DNA of 64,000 nt from Opitutaceae bacterium (GTDB lineage Bacteria; Verrucomicrobiota; Verrucomicrobiia; Opitutales; Opitutaceae): NCBI GenBank assembly GCA_041395105.1, contig JAWLBB010000009.1, positions 1 through 64,000 on the forward strand, in the 5' to 3' direction. Each line of letters begins with the position of its first letter. The first letter of the stretch is position 1. Positions 38,887 to 48,394 of the stretch are shown here, piece after piece. The notes beneath the pieces are model-generated. The model had not been told where the DNA came from. It ran no database searches and saw only the letters and a list, made by a program, of their open reading frames with translations. A program made the position numbers and the translations under genes.

Positions 38887-40728
38887 TCAATCCATCGACA
38901 GCCGGTTGGCGATTCGGCGAACGTATTCGTACGGGTGGCTTCTCGCCTCAATGATTGCACTGTGGGCCGGTTGCGCGGCCTCGCCCATCGACTCCAGCGC
39001 TCGAATGGCATAGAGTCCCACCAGGAGATTGTAGTTGCGGATCTCCTCCGCCAGCAACTCCGCCGCGTCAACAGCTTCACCCAACTGGTGCAAAGCCAAT
39101 GCCACGGCAATGCGGACGGTCGGGTCCGGATCTGTGACCCTTGCCTTCAGTTCATCGACGCAGTCGACGTTTCCAACAAGTCCAAGCCAGGTCGCGGCCC
39201 AATAACAGACTGACGGCCGCGGTGATTCAAGAGCGGTCAACAGTTCGTCCCGCCTACCCTTCTCACCGTCCTCAATCACGTCGATCAACTGGCTTACCAG
39301 GTCCTGATTTTCCCGGGCTCCGAGAATGAATGCCTTGTTTCCGTAGTCCCGGCCAAGATCTTCCAGAATCGGTTCCGGGATAAGTCCCAGATCCCCGGAC
39401 TCCTCCATCCAGGCGTAGAGCTCCCCGCGGAACGCCTGAAGCGTCCCTGCGAATTCCTCGTCATCGGCCAGGTTGACTGTTTCATGGGGATCCACCTGCA
39501 GATCATAGAGTTCCTCGACCGGACGGACGGGGTTGAAGATCCTGCCCTGCAATTCCGTGAATTGACCCGAACGATCCATCTCGCGCATGGTGATCAGGAT
39601 GTCCTGGTGATCCATCGCCTCGTTCGGCTGCATATGTGAACGGAAGGACATGAAGTTGCGGATATACTTGAAGCGATCCGTCCGGATACATCGGATGATA
39701 TCGACGGTCTCGTCACAGCGGTCACGAGCGCAGAAGACGCTGCTTCGTGGCTCATAGTCGGGCCCGAAGAGGTTCCGGCCGTCCATGAAGGATGGCACCG
39801 GGATCCCCGCCAGGCCAAGTGAGGACGCAGCGACATCGATATGCAGGACGAGGTCGTCCCTGACGCTGCCGGCAGAGCGGCCCTGGTCAAGCCGGACAAG
39901 AAGCGGAATCCGGATACCTTGATCATAGAGGAACCGTTTTCCACGCGCATGGACCGGGCCGTGATCCGTGAGAAAGAATACAATCGTATCGTCCGCCACG
40001 CCAGCCTCTTCCAGATCATCGAGAATCCGGCCAACCTGATTATCCATCCTCACCCAGGAATCAAGATAGGCCGCCCAACGCTTGCGCACGACCGGATGGT
40101 CGGGATGGTCGGGTGACAGTTCAACCCTGGTCGGATCCGTCTTCAGCTCGACCTGGCTCCACTCCTTTCCCCCCTGCAACATGATCTGGGCGAAGAAGGG
40201 ACGGTCGGACGGGCAGAGTCGCCAGTCGGCGCCATCGTAGACGGACGGATCAAAGATGAAGTTGTAGTCGGTTTTTCCCAGTTCGCTGCAATCGGGGCCG
40301 GCACCCAGGCTGGTGAAATACCCGGCCTCCTGGAAGAGTGCGGGGACCAGCTGGATCGAATCCGGCAACTCATAGCTGCCGTAATAGAAGGTATTCCCGC
40401 CCCCCTTGACCACGGTCTGCTGGCTCCGGTGATTCTGCGCGCCCAAGGTGGTCTGATACATTCCAGTGATCAGCGCCGAGCGACTTGGAGAACAGACCGG
40501 ACCCGTGGCGAATGCTTTGGCGAATCGCACGCCCTGCGATGCCATCCGATCGAGGTTGGGCGTCTGGATGACCGTTTGGCCATAGCAGCCAATGTCCGGA
40601 GCCGCATCCTCGCCGACGATCCACATGATGTTCGGACGTTTCTGTTCCCCGGCGGGCAGAATACCGGAAAGAAGGATCCCCAAGTATGACAAGGTCAGGA
40701 AACGACGGAGACTCAAGATGAAGTTCAT
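38887..40728 (-). CDS. Sulfatase with C-terminal HEAT-like repeats
   Basis: 613 residues from the ATG at 40728; an upstream frame of 44 residues is not coding-like. N-terminal signal peptide (MNFILSLRRFLTLSYLGILL..). The sulfatase core has RPNIMWIVGEDAAPDIGCYG (metal ligands) and GPVCSPSRSALITGM, a canonical C-x-P-S-R with Cys ~79 for conversion to formylglycine; TDHGPVHARGKRFLYDQGIRIPL follows. The last ~120 residues form HEAT-like helices (DPTVRIAVALALHQLGE, LYAIRALESMGEAAQ). It needs an FGE or anSME for maturation; the FGE-domain proteins in this window lack the catalytic cysteines. Lies between palindrome copies 6 and 7. Confidence 0.92.
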   Translation of the reverse strand: MNFILSLRRFLTLSYLGILLSGILPAGEQKRPNIMWIVGEDAAPDIGCYGQTVIQTPNLDRMASQGVRFAKAFATGPVCSPSRSALITGMYQTTLGAQNHRSQQTVVKGGGNTFYYGSYELPDSIQLVPALFQEAGYFTSLGAGPDCSELGKTDYNFIFDPSVYDGADWRLCPSDRPFFAQIMLQGGKEWSQVELKTDPTRVELSPDHPDHPVVRKRWAAYLDSWVRMDNQVGRILDDLEEAGVADDTIVFFLTDHGPVHARGKRFLYDQGIRIPLLVRLDQGRSAGSVRDDLVLHIDVAASSLGLAGIPVPSFMDGRNLFGPDYEPRSSVFCARDRCDETVDIIRCIRTDRFKYIRNFMSFRSHMQPNEAMDHQDILITMREMDRSGQFTELQGRIFNPVRPVEELYDLQVDPHETVNLADDEEFAGTLQAFRGELYAWMEESGDLGLIPEPILEDLGRDYGNKAFILGARENQDLVSQLIDVIEDGEKGRRDELLTALESPRPSVCYWAATWLGLVGNVDCVDELKARVTDPDPTVRIAVALALHQLGEAVDAAELLAEEIRNYNLLVGLYAIRALESMGEAAQPAHSAIIEARSHPYEYVRRIANRLSMD

Positions 40729-41191
40729 GCCCGGGAGAGTCTGGGCCTTTCTGTCAGTAGGCTCAATCACCATGTCAGCCACCCGGCCGACCGGATCCGG
40801 CTTTTCGACGCCGACATGATGAGACCAAGGGGTCAACCGTGGATCCTGAATCCACTTCACCGGCTGGCGATTGGCAACGGATGTCTGCCACGGATGGCGG
40901 AGGTGCGCGGCGGAGTTGAGGCCATGGGCCTCAGAGTTGGCCTTACCACCCGGGAGTTCCCTGCAGAAAAGCAGCGAGGCCGATGAATTGTCGTCCGGGA
41001 AGACAGCGCGAAGGGGTCATTGCTTGACTCTTGACAGATGAGGCATCGCATCTGTCAAGAGTCAAGCAATGACCCCTTTCCACGTCATGTACCGACACGC
41101 GTAATCCGGGAGCACTCACGCGTATCTTTCCGCGACCGGGCGGGGTGATTCTTCATTGCGCACGACGAGGCTTCCGTGCTAGCTCTCTTCC
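40729..41191. other. Divergent intergenic region containing palindrome A copy 7
   Basis: Apart from the palindrome (listed separately) I see no gene. The sequence just before 41192 is the likely promoter region of the DUF6599 operon but has no clear -35/-10 pair. Confidence 0.4.
41013..41076. repeat. 64-bp palindrome family A, copy 7
   Basis: Perfect arms; loop AGGCATCG, the same as in copy 3. Preceded by GACAGCGCGAA, as in copy 6. Confidence 0.95.
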
Positions 41192-42313
41192 ATGCCGACA
41201 TCGGCAAAGCGGACGGGGTTCTACCGGGTTGAGATCGGGAGGACCGAGAAAACGATCGGAGGAATCATTCTCCTCCTGCTGATCGGCATTGCCGTTGCCA
41301 TTCTGTTCAAAGGGCGCGACTACGATCCGATCCGATTCACCGGAGATGTGGAGGCGCTCGAATTCACCCGGGCGGCGGTATCAGGAAAGGCGGCCACCCT
41401 TCGGGACGAGGGTGATCTACGGGCCAACGAAATTTCGGTTGCCGGCGCGGGATTGAACGGCAATTCGAATCGCGAAATCCCGGTCCTGGTTCAAAACCTG
41501 GTGCCGATGGGTGCCACGGAGTTCTACACGGTGGACACGTTGTATGAGAAGATCAACGGCCGCGCCCCTGCCTACTTCGAATACAATTTCCAGGAACTGC
41601 GCAGTCGTTCATTCACCCTGGCGAGCAACGAAAGCGAATTCGTCGATGTCTACCTGTTCCGTATGGATTCGCCCCTGAACGCCTTCGGAATCTTCTCGGC
41701 GGAAAGGGACGCCTCAAGTCCTCCCCTGGACTTTGCGGCTGATGGCTACAAGAGCGGAACGGGAAGCTTCATGCGCCTGGGCAATGTCTATGCCCAGGTG
41801 TTGGCCTCATCGACCGATCCCGAGATCATGCAGGCGGCCGACCAGCTTACCCGCGGGCTTGTCGCGGAACTTCCCGAAGACGATTCCGGCATGGAAGGCC
41901 GGGCCCTGTTGCCAAGGGCAGATCAGGTCCCCGGCAGTCTCACCTACATCAACGACAACGCCTACGGGCAGGCGGTCCTGAACGCCGTTTTCGAGGCCAC
42001 TTACCGGGTCGGCGACGTGGGCCTGACGGTTTTTGCGCAGAAATCGACCGACACGGAAACGGCGCAGGCCAAATTCAACGCCTTGCGCGATTTCTACAGC
42101 AGCTATGGGACGCTTGACCCGGGCGTCCAGGTGGATGGAGCCGAAGTTTTTGCGGCGGAAGTCTTCGGACAATGGAACGTCATTCACACTCAGGATAATG
42201 CCATCATCGGGGTGGTCAATGCGACGGACCGGGAAGCGGCCGTTGCCTTTGTCCTGAGCCTGATTGAAGACCGCCCGGAACAAACCGGCGACGCCGAAGA
42301 CTATCCCTACTGA
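41192..42313 (+). CDS. DUF6599-family membrane-anchored protein
   Basis: 373 residues. One TM segment (residues ~23-41, IGGIILLLLIGIAVAILF) after a basic N-terminus, so the rest is periplasmic. The soluble part fits DUF6599: ATEFYTVDTLYEKINGRAPAYFEYNF, DVYLFRMDSPLNAFGIFSAE and VGDVGLTVFAQK. It is the first gene of a compact operon; the next gene starts 17 bp later. Function unknown; its context with Fe-S and aldo/keto proteins suggests a periplasmic redox role. Confidence 0.7.
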   Translation: MPTSAKRTGFYRVEIGRTEKTIGGIILLLLIGIAVAILFKGRDYDPIRFTGDVEALEFTRAAVSGKAATLRDEGDLRANEISVAGAGLNGNSNREIPVLVQNLVPMGATEFYTVDTLYEKINGRAPAYFEYNFQELRSRSFTLASNESEFVDVYLFRMDSPLNAFGIFSAERDASSPPLDFAADGYKSGTGSFMRLGNVYAQVLASSTDPEIMQAADQLTRGLVAELPEDDSGMEGRALLPRADQVPGSLTYINDNAYGQAVLNAVFEATYRVGDVGLTVFAQKSTDTETAQAKFNALRDFYSSYGTLDPGVQVDGAEVFAAEVFGQWNVIHTQDNAIIGVVNATDREAAVAFVLSLIEDRPEQTGDAEDYPY

Positions 42314-42330
42314 CGACCCCTGCAAGGACG

Positions 42331-43338
42331 ATGCCCCGACCTCCAGTCACTCCCGAGCCCAAAGGCGTCAACCGGCGCCAGTTCATCCAACACCTCGCCA
42401 AGACGGGACTTTTTTCCGGTGGGGCGCTGGCCACGGCGTTTCTGCTCTGGGAACGCCGCCACTTCGTTCCCGGATTCGGCGAAAAGACCGGCGTGGTTCT
42501 GCCGAGCTTTTCCACCGGGGTGAAGAAGATCCAGACAGCCATGGCGGTGGCCCACGGCACGGACCGGATCCAGACGACCCGGGCTGCGGTCGATGCGCTC
42601 GGCGGCATGAAAAGATTCATCCAGAAAGGTGACGTCGTCCTGCTGAAGCCGAACGTCGCCTTCGACCGACCGCCGGCCCTGGCGGCCACCACCCACCCCG
42701 ACAGTCTCAGGGCCGTTGCGCAGATGGTGCTCGAGGCCGGGGCGAAGAAAGTGATCGTGGCGGACAACCCGATCAACAGCCCGGCGGGTTGCTTCCTCAA
42801 AAGCGGGCTCAAATCGGTCGCGGACGAGCTCGACCTCGAGCTCATGTATCCCGAACAGAGCGCGTTTTCCGATCTCCAACTCGAAGGCGAGATCCTGCGC
42901 CACTGGCCTCTTTTTTTCCGTCCATTCGAGACGGCCGACAAGGTCATCGGCGTCGCCCCCTGCAAGGACCACAACCTCTGCAACGCGTCGATGTCCATGA
43001 AAAACTGGTACGGCCTGCTCGGAGGCCGCCGCAACCAGTTCCACCAGCATATCCACAGCATCATCTCGGATTTCGCCCTGATGATCCGCCCCACCCTCAT
43101 CGTTCTGGACGGGATGCAGGTCCTGATGAGCAACGGCCCAACCGGCGGCCGCCTCTCCGACGTCAAGCAGGTCGGTTCGGTCGTGGCCGGCACGGACATG
43201 GTCGCGATCGACAGCTATGGATGCACCCACCTACTGGGCCGCGACGTGGCAAACCTTGATTACCTGTTCAAGGCGCATGAACGGGGTCTGGGCAATATGA
43301 ACTGGCAGGAAACCGCATGGAAGGAGGTCCGGGCATGA
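42331..43338 (+). CDS. DUF362-family protein with Tat-like N-terminus
   Basis: 335 residues. The N-terminus has NRRQFIQHLAKTG followed by a hydrophobic stretch, a Tat-type signal. DUF362 motifs follow: KGDVVLLKPNVAFDRPP, THPDSLRAVAQMVLEAGAKKVIVADNP, and VAGTDMVAIDSYGC. Conserved cysteines are few, so it does not bind Fe-S by the common ferredoxin fusion. It partners the polyferredoxin downstream, whose ATG overlaps its stop. DUF362 proteins are unstudied in detail. Confidence 0.78.
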   Translation: MPRPPVTPEPKGVNRRQFIQHLAKTGLFSGGALATAFLLWERRHFVPGFGEKTGVVLPSFSTGVKKIQTAMAVAHGTDRIQTTRAAVDALGGMKRFIQKGDVVLLKPNVAFDRPPALAATTHPDSLRAVAQMVLEAGAKKVIVADNPINSPAGCFLKSGLKSVADELDLELMYPEQSAFSDLQLEGEILRHWPLFFRPFETADKVIGVAPCKDHNLCNASMSMKNWYGLLGGRRNQFHQHIHSIISDFALMIRPTLIVLDGMQVLMSNGPTGGRLSDVKQVGSVVAGTDMVAIDSYGCTHLLGRDVANLDYLFKAHERGLGNMNWQETAWKEVRA

Positions 43339-45065
43339 GTTGCGATGGCCAGAACTGCGGCTGTGGCGGGAAGCCGGAGGAAAGCGCGCCGGAGACTCCG
43401 GTGACGCAGTATATCCGCGAGGCATCCAGGACGCCTTCACCTGCTCCGATGCCACGGTCGGGATTGATCGGGCGCTTCGCAGGCTGGTTCATCCATTCGG
43501 TCATGGGCGACCTGCGGATCACCCGGGTTCGCGTCATCGCCCAGGCGTTTTTTTTCCTGCTTTTCCTGGCCTTCGTCATCCTCACCGACCTGCGTTACCT
43601 CAAGGGCTACCCGGTCTCGCTTTTCCTGGAGATCGACCCTCTGGTCGGCTTTGCCACCTCCCTGACCACCTGGACCCTCTACAAGTCGCTTATTCTCGGG
43701 CTTGTTCTCCTGCTGCCCACCCTTTTTCTGGGTCGTTTCTTCTGCAACTGGATCTGCCCCTACGGGACTCTCCATCAGTTCACCCGTTTTCTCTTCGGCA
43801 GCCGGGATGAGCAGCGGAGCATCGACTCGAACCGCTTCCGCAACCTGCAGCAGCTGAAATACCTCATCCTGCTGGCCATGGTCGTGGCGGCCCTGTTCGG
43901 CAGCCTTCAGATCGGACTGCTTGACCCCATCTGCCTCTTTCATCGGTCCATGACCACGGCCATCCTGCCGGGCATCAATCTGCTGCTTCCCGACACCTTT
44001 TACGTGAAGCAGTTTTACCACGCGGGTGCGTGGCTGATCGGGCTGATCCTCCTTTTCTTTGTCGGGATGAACGTGATCATCCCGCGGTTCTTCTGCCGTG
44101 CCGTCTGCCCACTGGGTGCTTTCCTGGGTTACCTTTCGCGCTTCTCCATGTGGCGGATCGAGCGTGATCCGAACCGCTGCATCGATTGCGACGCCTGCCT
44201 GAAGAACTGCCAGGGCGCCAGCGATCCGCATACCCAACTGCGGAAGAGCGAGTGCTTTGTCTGCTTCAACTGCATCGATGACTGCCCGGTCGATGCGATT
44301 TCCTTCAGCTTCATGCCGAACCGGGATCATGAAGTCACCGGAGTTCCCCTGCCCGGCCGCCGCGCGGCACTCGCCTCCGTGCTGGGTGTCGCCGGCTACG
44401 CGGTCGCCCGGGCCTCCGGTGCCAGCGACTCCAACTTCAATAAGATGGTCATCCGGCCGCCGGGTTCGGTCGAGGAGGACGGCTTCCTGGAACGCTGCAT
44501 CAAGTGCGACCAATGCATCCGGGCCTGTCCGACCAATGTGCTGCAGCCGACCCTGCTCGAGGCGGGCCTCGAAGGCATCTGGACGCCGATCCTCAACATG
44601 AAGATCGGCTATTGCGAACTCAACTGCACCCTCTGCGGCCAGGTCTGCCCGACCGGGGCCATCCAGCGGATATCGATCGAGGAAAAGACCGGCCGGGGAG
44701 ATTTCGAGGAGCAGGGTCCGGTCAAGCTGGGCACCGCCTTTTACGATCATGGCCGCTGCCTGCCATGGTCGATGGAAACCCCCTGTGTGGTCTGCGAGGA
44801 GGTCTGCCCGACTTCGCCCAAGGCGATCTATTCGCGCGAGGTGACCATTCGCAGGCGCGACGGCGGCAACATCACCCTGCGCCGACCCTATGTGGACCCT
44901 GCGCTCTGCATCGGCTGCGGAATCTGCGAACACGAATGCCCGGTCAAGGACTATGCCGCGATCCGCGTGACCGCCATCGGCGAGACACGTTCGCCGGAGC
45001 GGCGTTTGCTCATGGACGGGGGCGATCCGTCCAACCTGCTCAATCTCGGCACCCGTGATCGATGA
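43335..45065 (+). CDS. Membrane polyferredoxin (NapH/NosR-like) with multiple [4Fe-4S] sites
   Basis: 576 residues from the ATG at 43335, which overlaps the previous stop (ATGA) and has a GGAGGT 7 bp upstream. Several TM helices lie between residues ~60 and ~260, with CNWICPYGTLHQF and CRAVCPLGAF at the membrane face, as in NapH. The rest holds ferredoxin motifs: CIDCDACLKNC, CFVCFNCIDDCPVDA, CIKCDQCIRACPTN, CTLCGQVCPTGA, CVVCEEVCPTSP and CIGCGICEHECPV. It probably moves electrons across the membrane from quinol or another donor to the exported partners. The N-terminus (MSCDGQNCGCGG) is Cys-rich. Confidence 0.88.
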   Translation: MSCDGQNCGCGGKPEESAPETPVTQYIREASRTPSPAPMPRSGLIGRFAGWFIHSVMGDLRITRVRVIAQAFFFLLFLAFVILTDLRYLKGYPVSLFLEIDPLVGFATSLTTWTLYKSLILGLVLLLPTLFLGRFFCNWICPYGTLHQFTRFLFGSRDEQRSIDSNRFRNLQQLKYLILLAMVVAALFGSLQIGLLDPICLFHRSMTTAILPGINLLLPDTFYVKQFYHAGAWLIGLILLFFVGMNVIIPRFFCRAVCPLGAFLGYLSRFSMWRIERDPNRCIDCDACLKNCQGASDPHTQLRKSECFVCFNCIDDCPVDAISFSFMPNRDHEVTGVPLPGRRAALASVLGVAGYAVARASGASDSNFNKMVIRPPGSVEEDGFLERCIKCDQCIRACPTNVLQPTLLEAGLEGIWTPILNMKIGYCELNCTLCGQVCPTGAIQRISIEEKTGRGDFEEQGPVKLGTAFYDHGRCLPWSMETPCVVCEEVCPTSPKAIYSREVTIRRRDGGNITLRRPYVDPALCIGCGICEHECPVKDYAAIRVTAIGETRSPERRLLMDGGDPSNLLNLGTRDR

Positions 45066-45265
45066 AGAAGGAACTGAAAGTTCAACCGGCGACCCGCGAC
45101 AAGACCTGCCAGGTCTGCGGCACCGTCTATGTCTATCCCGAGAAAGGCAGCCGGGCCACCCGCTTCCACTGCGAAACCTGCGCCCCGCTGCCCGCGCCTC
45201 TACTCAAAGTCCTGACCCGTCTCGGCAAGCGCATCCAGACGCTCGAAAGAAAACCCAAAACCTGA
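45062..45265 (+). CDS. Small zinc-ribbon-like protein
   Basis: 67 residues. Two Cys pairs (TCQVCG and HCETC) spaced ~25 residues apart make one zinc ribbon; the ends are basic and helical (LLKVLTRLGKRIQTLE). Its ATG overlaps the stop of the polyferredoxin gene (ATGA), so the two are translated together. No known family. A role in assembling or tuning the complex is a guess. Confidence 0.7.
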   Translation: MKKELKVQPATRDKTCQVCGTVYVYPEKGSRATRFHCETCAPLPAPLLKVLTRLGKRIQTLERKPKT

Positions 45266-45278
45266 AACCCGACAACCC

Positions 45279-46496
45279 ATGACAAGCCCACGCCACACTT
45301 CCCGTCGTGATTTCCTGAAGTCCGCCGTCGTCCTGCCCGCCGCGGTGGCCGCCCTGCCCGCAACCGTGTCCGGAGCCGGAGGCAAGGCACCGGACAGCCC
45401 GGCCGCCCTGCCGATGCGCCGGCTCGGCGCCAAGGGCCCCGAGGTCACCATGCTCAACATCGGCGGCATGATGAGCGCCCACAACCCCCAGTATCTCGAC
45501 CTGGCCTGGAACATGGGTATCCGTTATTTCGATACCGCAGACTGCTACATCAAGGGAAAATCCGAACAGAACGTGGGCGCCTGGGTCCGGCGCTATCCCG
45601 AGCGGCGCAAGGATGTCTTTATCGTGACCAAGGATCACCCGCATAAGGGACCGGAAGAGCTGCTCACCATGATCGATCGCCGTCTCGAGAACCTCGGCAT
45701 CGACTACGTGGACCTTTTCTTCATCCACGGCATCAGCCCCCGGGAATACGGAGAGGAGTCGCTCCAATGGCCGAAGAGCGACCGGCTGAGGAAAGTCTTT
45801 GATCAGCTCAAGGCTTCGGGAAAGGTCAAGTACTGCGGTTTCTCCTGCCACGACAAACTCCTGGTCGATTATCTGAACGCCGCGGCGGAAGGCGGGTTCA
45901 TCGACGCCATCATGCTCAAGTATGATCCCCTCCTGACCAAGGGAGAGCCCCTCGACCGGGCCCTCGACGCCTGCCATGAAGCCGGGATCGGCCTGGTGGC
46001 GATGAAGGAGATGCAGGCCTTCAAGAAGGCGCCGGTCAGCCATCCGGGTCTGGAGGAGACCGGGCTGACCACCCACCAGATTGTGCTCCAGACGGTATGG
46101 AGTGATCCGCGGATCGCCTCGATCTGCTCGTCGATTGAGAACGTCCAGCAGATGGAGCAGAACACGATGGCGGCGCGGGTCTTCAAGGATCCGGTCTCAC
46201 CCGGGTCGATCAAGGCCCTCGGGCAGATCGCCTCGCTCACCACTGCCCCCATGTGTCCCGGTTGTCCCAGCTGCGAAGCCTGGGCCCGGAAGACTCATTA
46301 TGCGTTCCAGGACATCTCGCGTTATGTGAACTACTACGAGTCGGACGGGAATCTCGAAGCGCGGGGTTTCTACCGCAACCTGGGAGAGAACGAGCGTACA
46401 CTCGATGGCGTCGATCTTGCCCGGATCCGCGACGATTGCCGCTATGGGGTGGACTACCCCGAGATCGCCCGACGTTCTCAGTTCTACTTCGTGTGA
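45279..46496 (+). CDS. Tat-exported aldo/keto reductase-like protein
   Basis: 405 residues. Twin-arginine signal SRRDFLKSAVVLPAAVAALPA. The AKR barrel has MRRLGAKGPEVTMLNIGGMM, IRYFDTADCYIKGKSEQNVG (catalytic Asp and Tyr), and YCGFSCHDK. The C-terminus carries an extra MCPGCPSCEAW cysteine cluster, as in AKR proteins that couple with Fe-S partners. NADPH is absent from the periplasm, so electrons more likely come from the polyferredoxin. It closes the operon, 13 bp after the zinc-ribbon gene. Confidence 0.85.
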   Translation: MTSPRHTSRRDFLKSAVVLPAAVAALPATVSGAGGKAPDSPAALPMRRLGAKGPEVTMLNIGGMMSAHNPQYLDLAWNMGIRYFDTADCYIKGKSEQNVGAWVRRYPERRKDVFIVTKDHPHKGPEELLTMIDRRLENLGIDYVDLFFIHGISPREYGEESLQWPKSDRLRKVFDQLKASGKVKYCGFSCHDKLLVDYLNAAAEGGFIDAIMLKYDPLLTKGEPLDRALDACHEAGIGLVAMKEMQAFKKAPVSHPGLEETGLTTHQIVLQTVWSDPRIASICSSIENVQQMEQNTMAARVFKDPVSPGSIKALGQIASLTTAPMCPGCPSCEAWARKTHYAFQDISRYVNYYESDGNLEARGFYRNLGENERTLDGVDLARIRDDCRYGVDYPEIARRSQFYFV

Positions 46497-46543
46497 CCTG
46501 AAGCGCCATCTGCGCTACGCTTCGGCACTTCGAGGACAGACTC

Positions 46544-48394
46544 TCAGTCGTTCGGGCTCAGACGCCAGAATTGCCGGCTGGTCCGGGAGGCGAACTCACG
46601 GATCAGGTGGACCTGGCCATCGCCGGCGATGATGAATGCCAAGTCATCCCAAACGACCAGATTCTGGCTCTTTTCGAGCAGGTAGCCACTGCCGCAGTCC
46701 GGGCGAAAGACGAAGTCCACTCCATCCCGGCTCCCGTTGACTTTCATTTCGACGTGACCCGGCTTGAAGGCAGGGGGTTCAAGAACATAGTGAACGGCCG
46801 ATCGCGCCGGCAGGTCCACGGTGAAACGTCCGCCCAGCGATTCTTCCGATATATTGAACGCCGTCATTTCGGGCCCGGTGGCCTCACTGAAGCCATAGGC
46901 CCGCATCCCCGCGAAAAGCAGGGTCTCATCGTCGAAATCGATGACGGCTTTCTCGGCCTGTTGGGTCTTGTTGATCAGAACAAGGTGAACGGTCTGACTG
47001 GTGCGATCGATTGAAGCGTAGATGGAGTAGGCCGCGGCGTCCGGACCGACAGCCGGCACGCTGATGTCACCGAAAGTGCCTCCATTCCCGTCGTAGTCGC
47101 GGAAGAGTTGGAAAGCCGGGATGATGAAGCCATCGACTTCGCCCCAATAACAGGCCGCAAAAACGCCGTAGCTGCCGAAAATGCCAAGAACGTCGGCCTG
47201 GGCCAGACCACCGCTGTAGTTCTGCCTGCCGCCGAAATCGTATTCCGAAATGCTGAGCCCCGTATCGGGATAATGGGTGTTGATCGAACCAAACACCCGA
47301 GGAAGCAACTGAATGGGTCCCTGTGTCCGCCATTGAGTAATCCAGCTTTCCTCGGTGTAACCGGGATCCCAGAGTGAGCGCGGAGCCTGCAGTCGCGCCT
47401 GAGTCAGCGGCTCAAAATCGCTCTGATGATCGGTCACGCGAGTGTAGACGTCGCCTCCACTCCCGTCGGTTCCGCTCACCACGGAGGCTTCCGGGTAATA
47501 GTGGATATCGAGGACGTCGAGAAGCCGGCGGCCGGCGGCGACCGATCGCTGGTTCATTTCACCAAGGTAGGCACTGATGAACCAGTCGTAGGTATCGCTG
47601 AATGTGGACCAGTCCGGAGCGGACTGAAAATCTTCGAAAGCCCCCCAACCATAGAGCGCCGGACCGAAGATCAGGGCGTCCGGATCAAGTTCCTTCACCA
47701 TGGCCGCACAATCCGCGCCGATGTCGACGATCTCCTTCACCGTCGGCGTCTGAGGGTGAATCCGTGGATGCGTGTGCGGCCAGAGGGCGGGTTCGTTGTC
47801 CAGACTGTAGGCGAAGACGCCGCCTTCGGATGCCGTACCGTAGGTGTGCACCAGGAAATTCACCTCCTCATCCAGGTAAACGAAATCGTCGGCCAGGTCC
47901 GGTTGAAGCATCAAGGGACCGCCTTTGGTGATGCGCACCGATTTCCACCGGTCGCCTGGAGCTGTCTGGGCCTCGCTGACCGTTCCGGCTCCATCCGCCG
48001 CCACATAGCCGGCCAGTTGGAGCGTGATGAGACTGGGCCGATTCCCCCCCCGAGCGTGATTGACGCTCAGCATGACGGCCTCACCGGGTCTGGCCTGATC
48101 AACCGCGCTCCGGTCATTGACCAGGAGGTTGTCGCTGTGATGGATATAGTCACTTCCGGCATTGGAAAAGTTGTTCTCCCAATTGTAGCCTGTCATCCGA
48201 TTTCCTCCCATCCGCTCGAGGGTGAAGCCGGTCGACTCCGAGGTGGCGTTGCGTGACCAGTCATTCAGGCCGTAGACCAGCGGACTGATCGGGGTCTGGG
48301 GACCTGACAGGTTGACGTAGAACAAGACCTCCGCCCGGGCCTGCAGTGCCGCCAGAAAAAGGAAACTCAGAAACAGGATTCTTTTGTGAGTCAT
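46544..48394 (-). CDS. Glycoside hydrolase family 44-like endoglucanase
   Basis: 616 residues from the ATG at 48394. Signal peptide MTHKRILFLSFLFLAALQARA. The GH44 catalytic domain is recognised by ISPLVYGLNDWSRN, GGNRMTGYNWENNFSNAGSDY, FAYSLDNEPALWPHTH (acid/base Glu), VLDIHYYPE and GLSISEYDFGG (nucleophile Glu). A C-terminal beta domain follows. It would cut beta-1,4-glucans such as cellulose or xyloglucan outside the cell. The last ~60 residues have the pattern of a small beta-sheet sorting/binding module. Convergent with the aldo/keto operon. Confidence 0.85.
   Translation of the reverse strand: MTHKRILFLSFLFLAALQARAEVLFYVNLSGPQTPISPLVYGLNDWSRNATSESTGFTLERMGGNRMTGYNWENNFSNAGSDYIHHSDNLLVNDRSAVDQARPGEAVMLSVNHARGGNRPSLITLQLAGYVAADGAGTVSEAQTAPGDRWKSVRITKGGPLMLQPDLADDFVYLDEEVNFLVHTYGTASEGGVFAYSLDNEPALWPHTHPRIHPQTPTVKEIVDIGADCAAMVKELDPDALIFGPALYGWGAFEDFQSAPDWSTFSDTYDWFISAYLGEMNQRSVAAGRRLLDVLDIHYYPEASVVSGTDGSGGDVYTRVTDHQSDFEPLTQARLQAPRSLWDPGYTEESWITQWRTQGPIQLLPRVFGSINTHYPDTGLSISEYDFGGRQNYSGGLAQADVLGIFGSYGVFAACYWGEVDGFIIPAFQLFRDYDGNGGTFGDISVPAVGPDAAAYSIYASIDRTSQTVHLVLINKTQQAEKAVIDFDDETLLFAGMRAYGFSEATGPEMTAFNISEESLGGRFTVDLPARSAVHYVLEPPAFKPGHVEMKVNGSRDGVDFVFRPDCGSGYLLEKSQNLVVWDDLAFIIAGDGQVHLIREFASRTSRQFWRLSPND

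Noticed and set aside
43437..44933. 498-codon minus-strand frame opposite the polyferredoxin gene
   Set aside because: Antisense shadow of a gene with many Cys motifs; the translated product is low-complexity.
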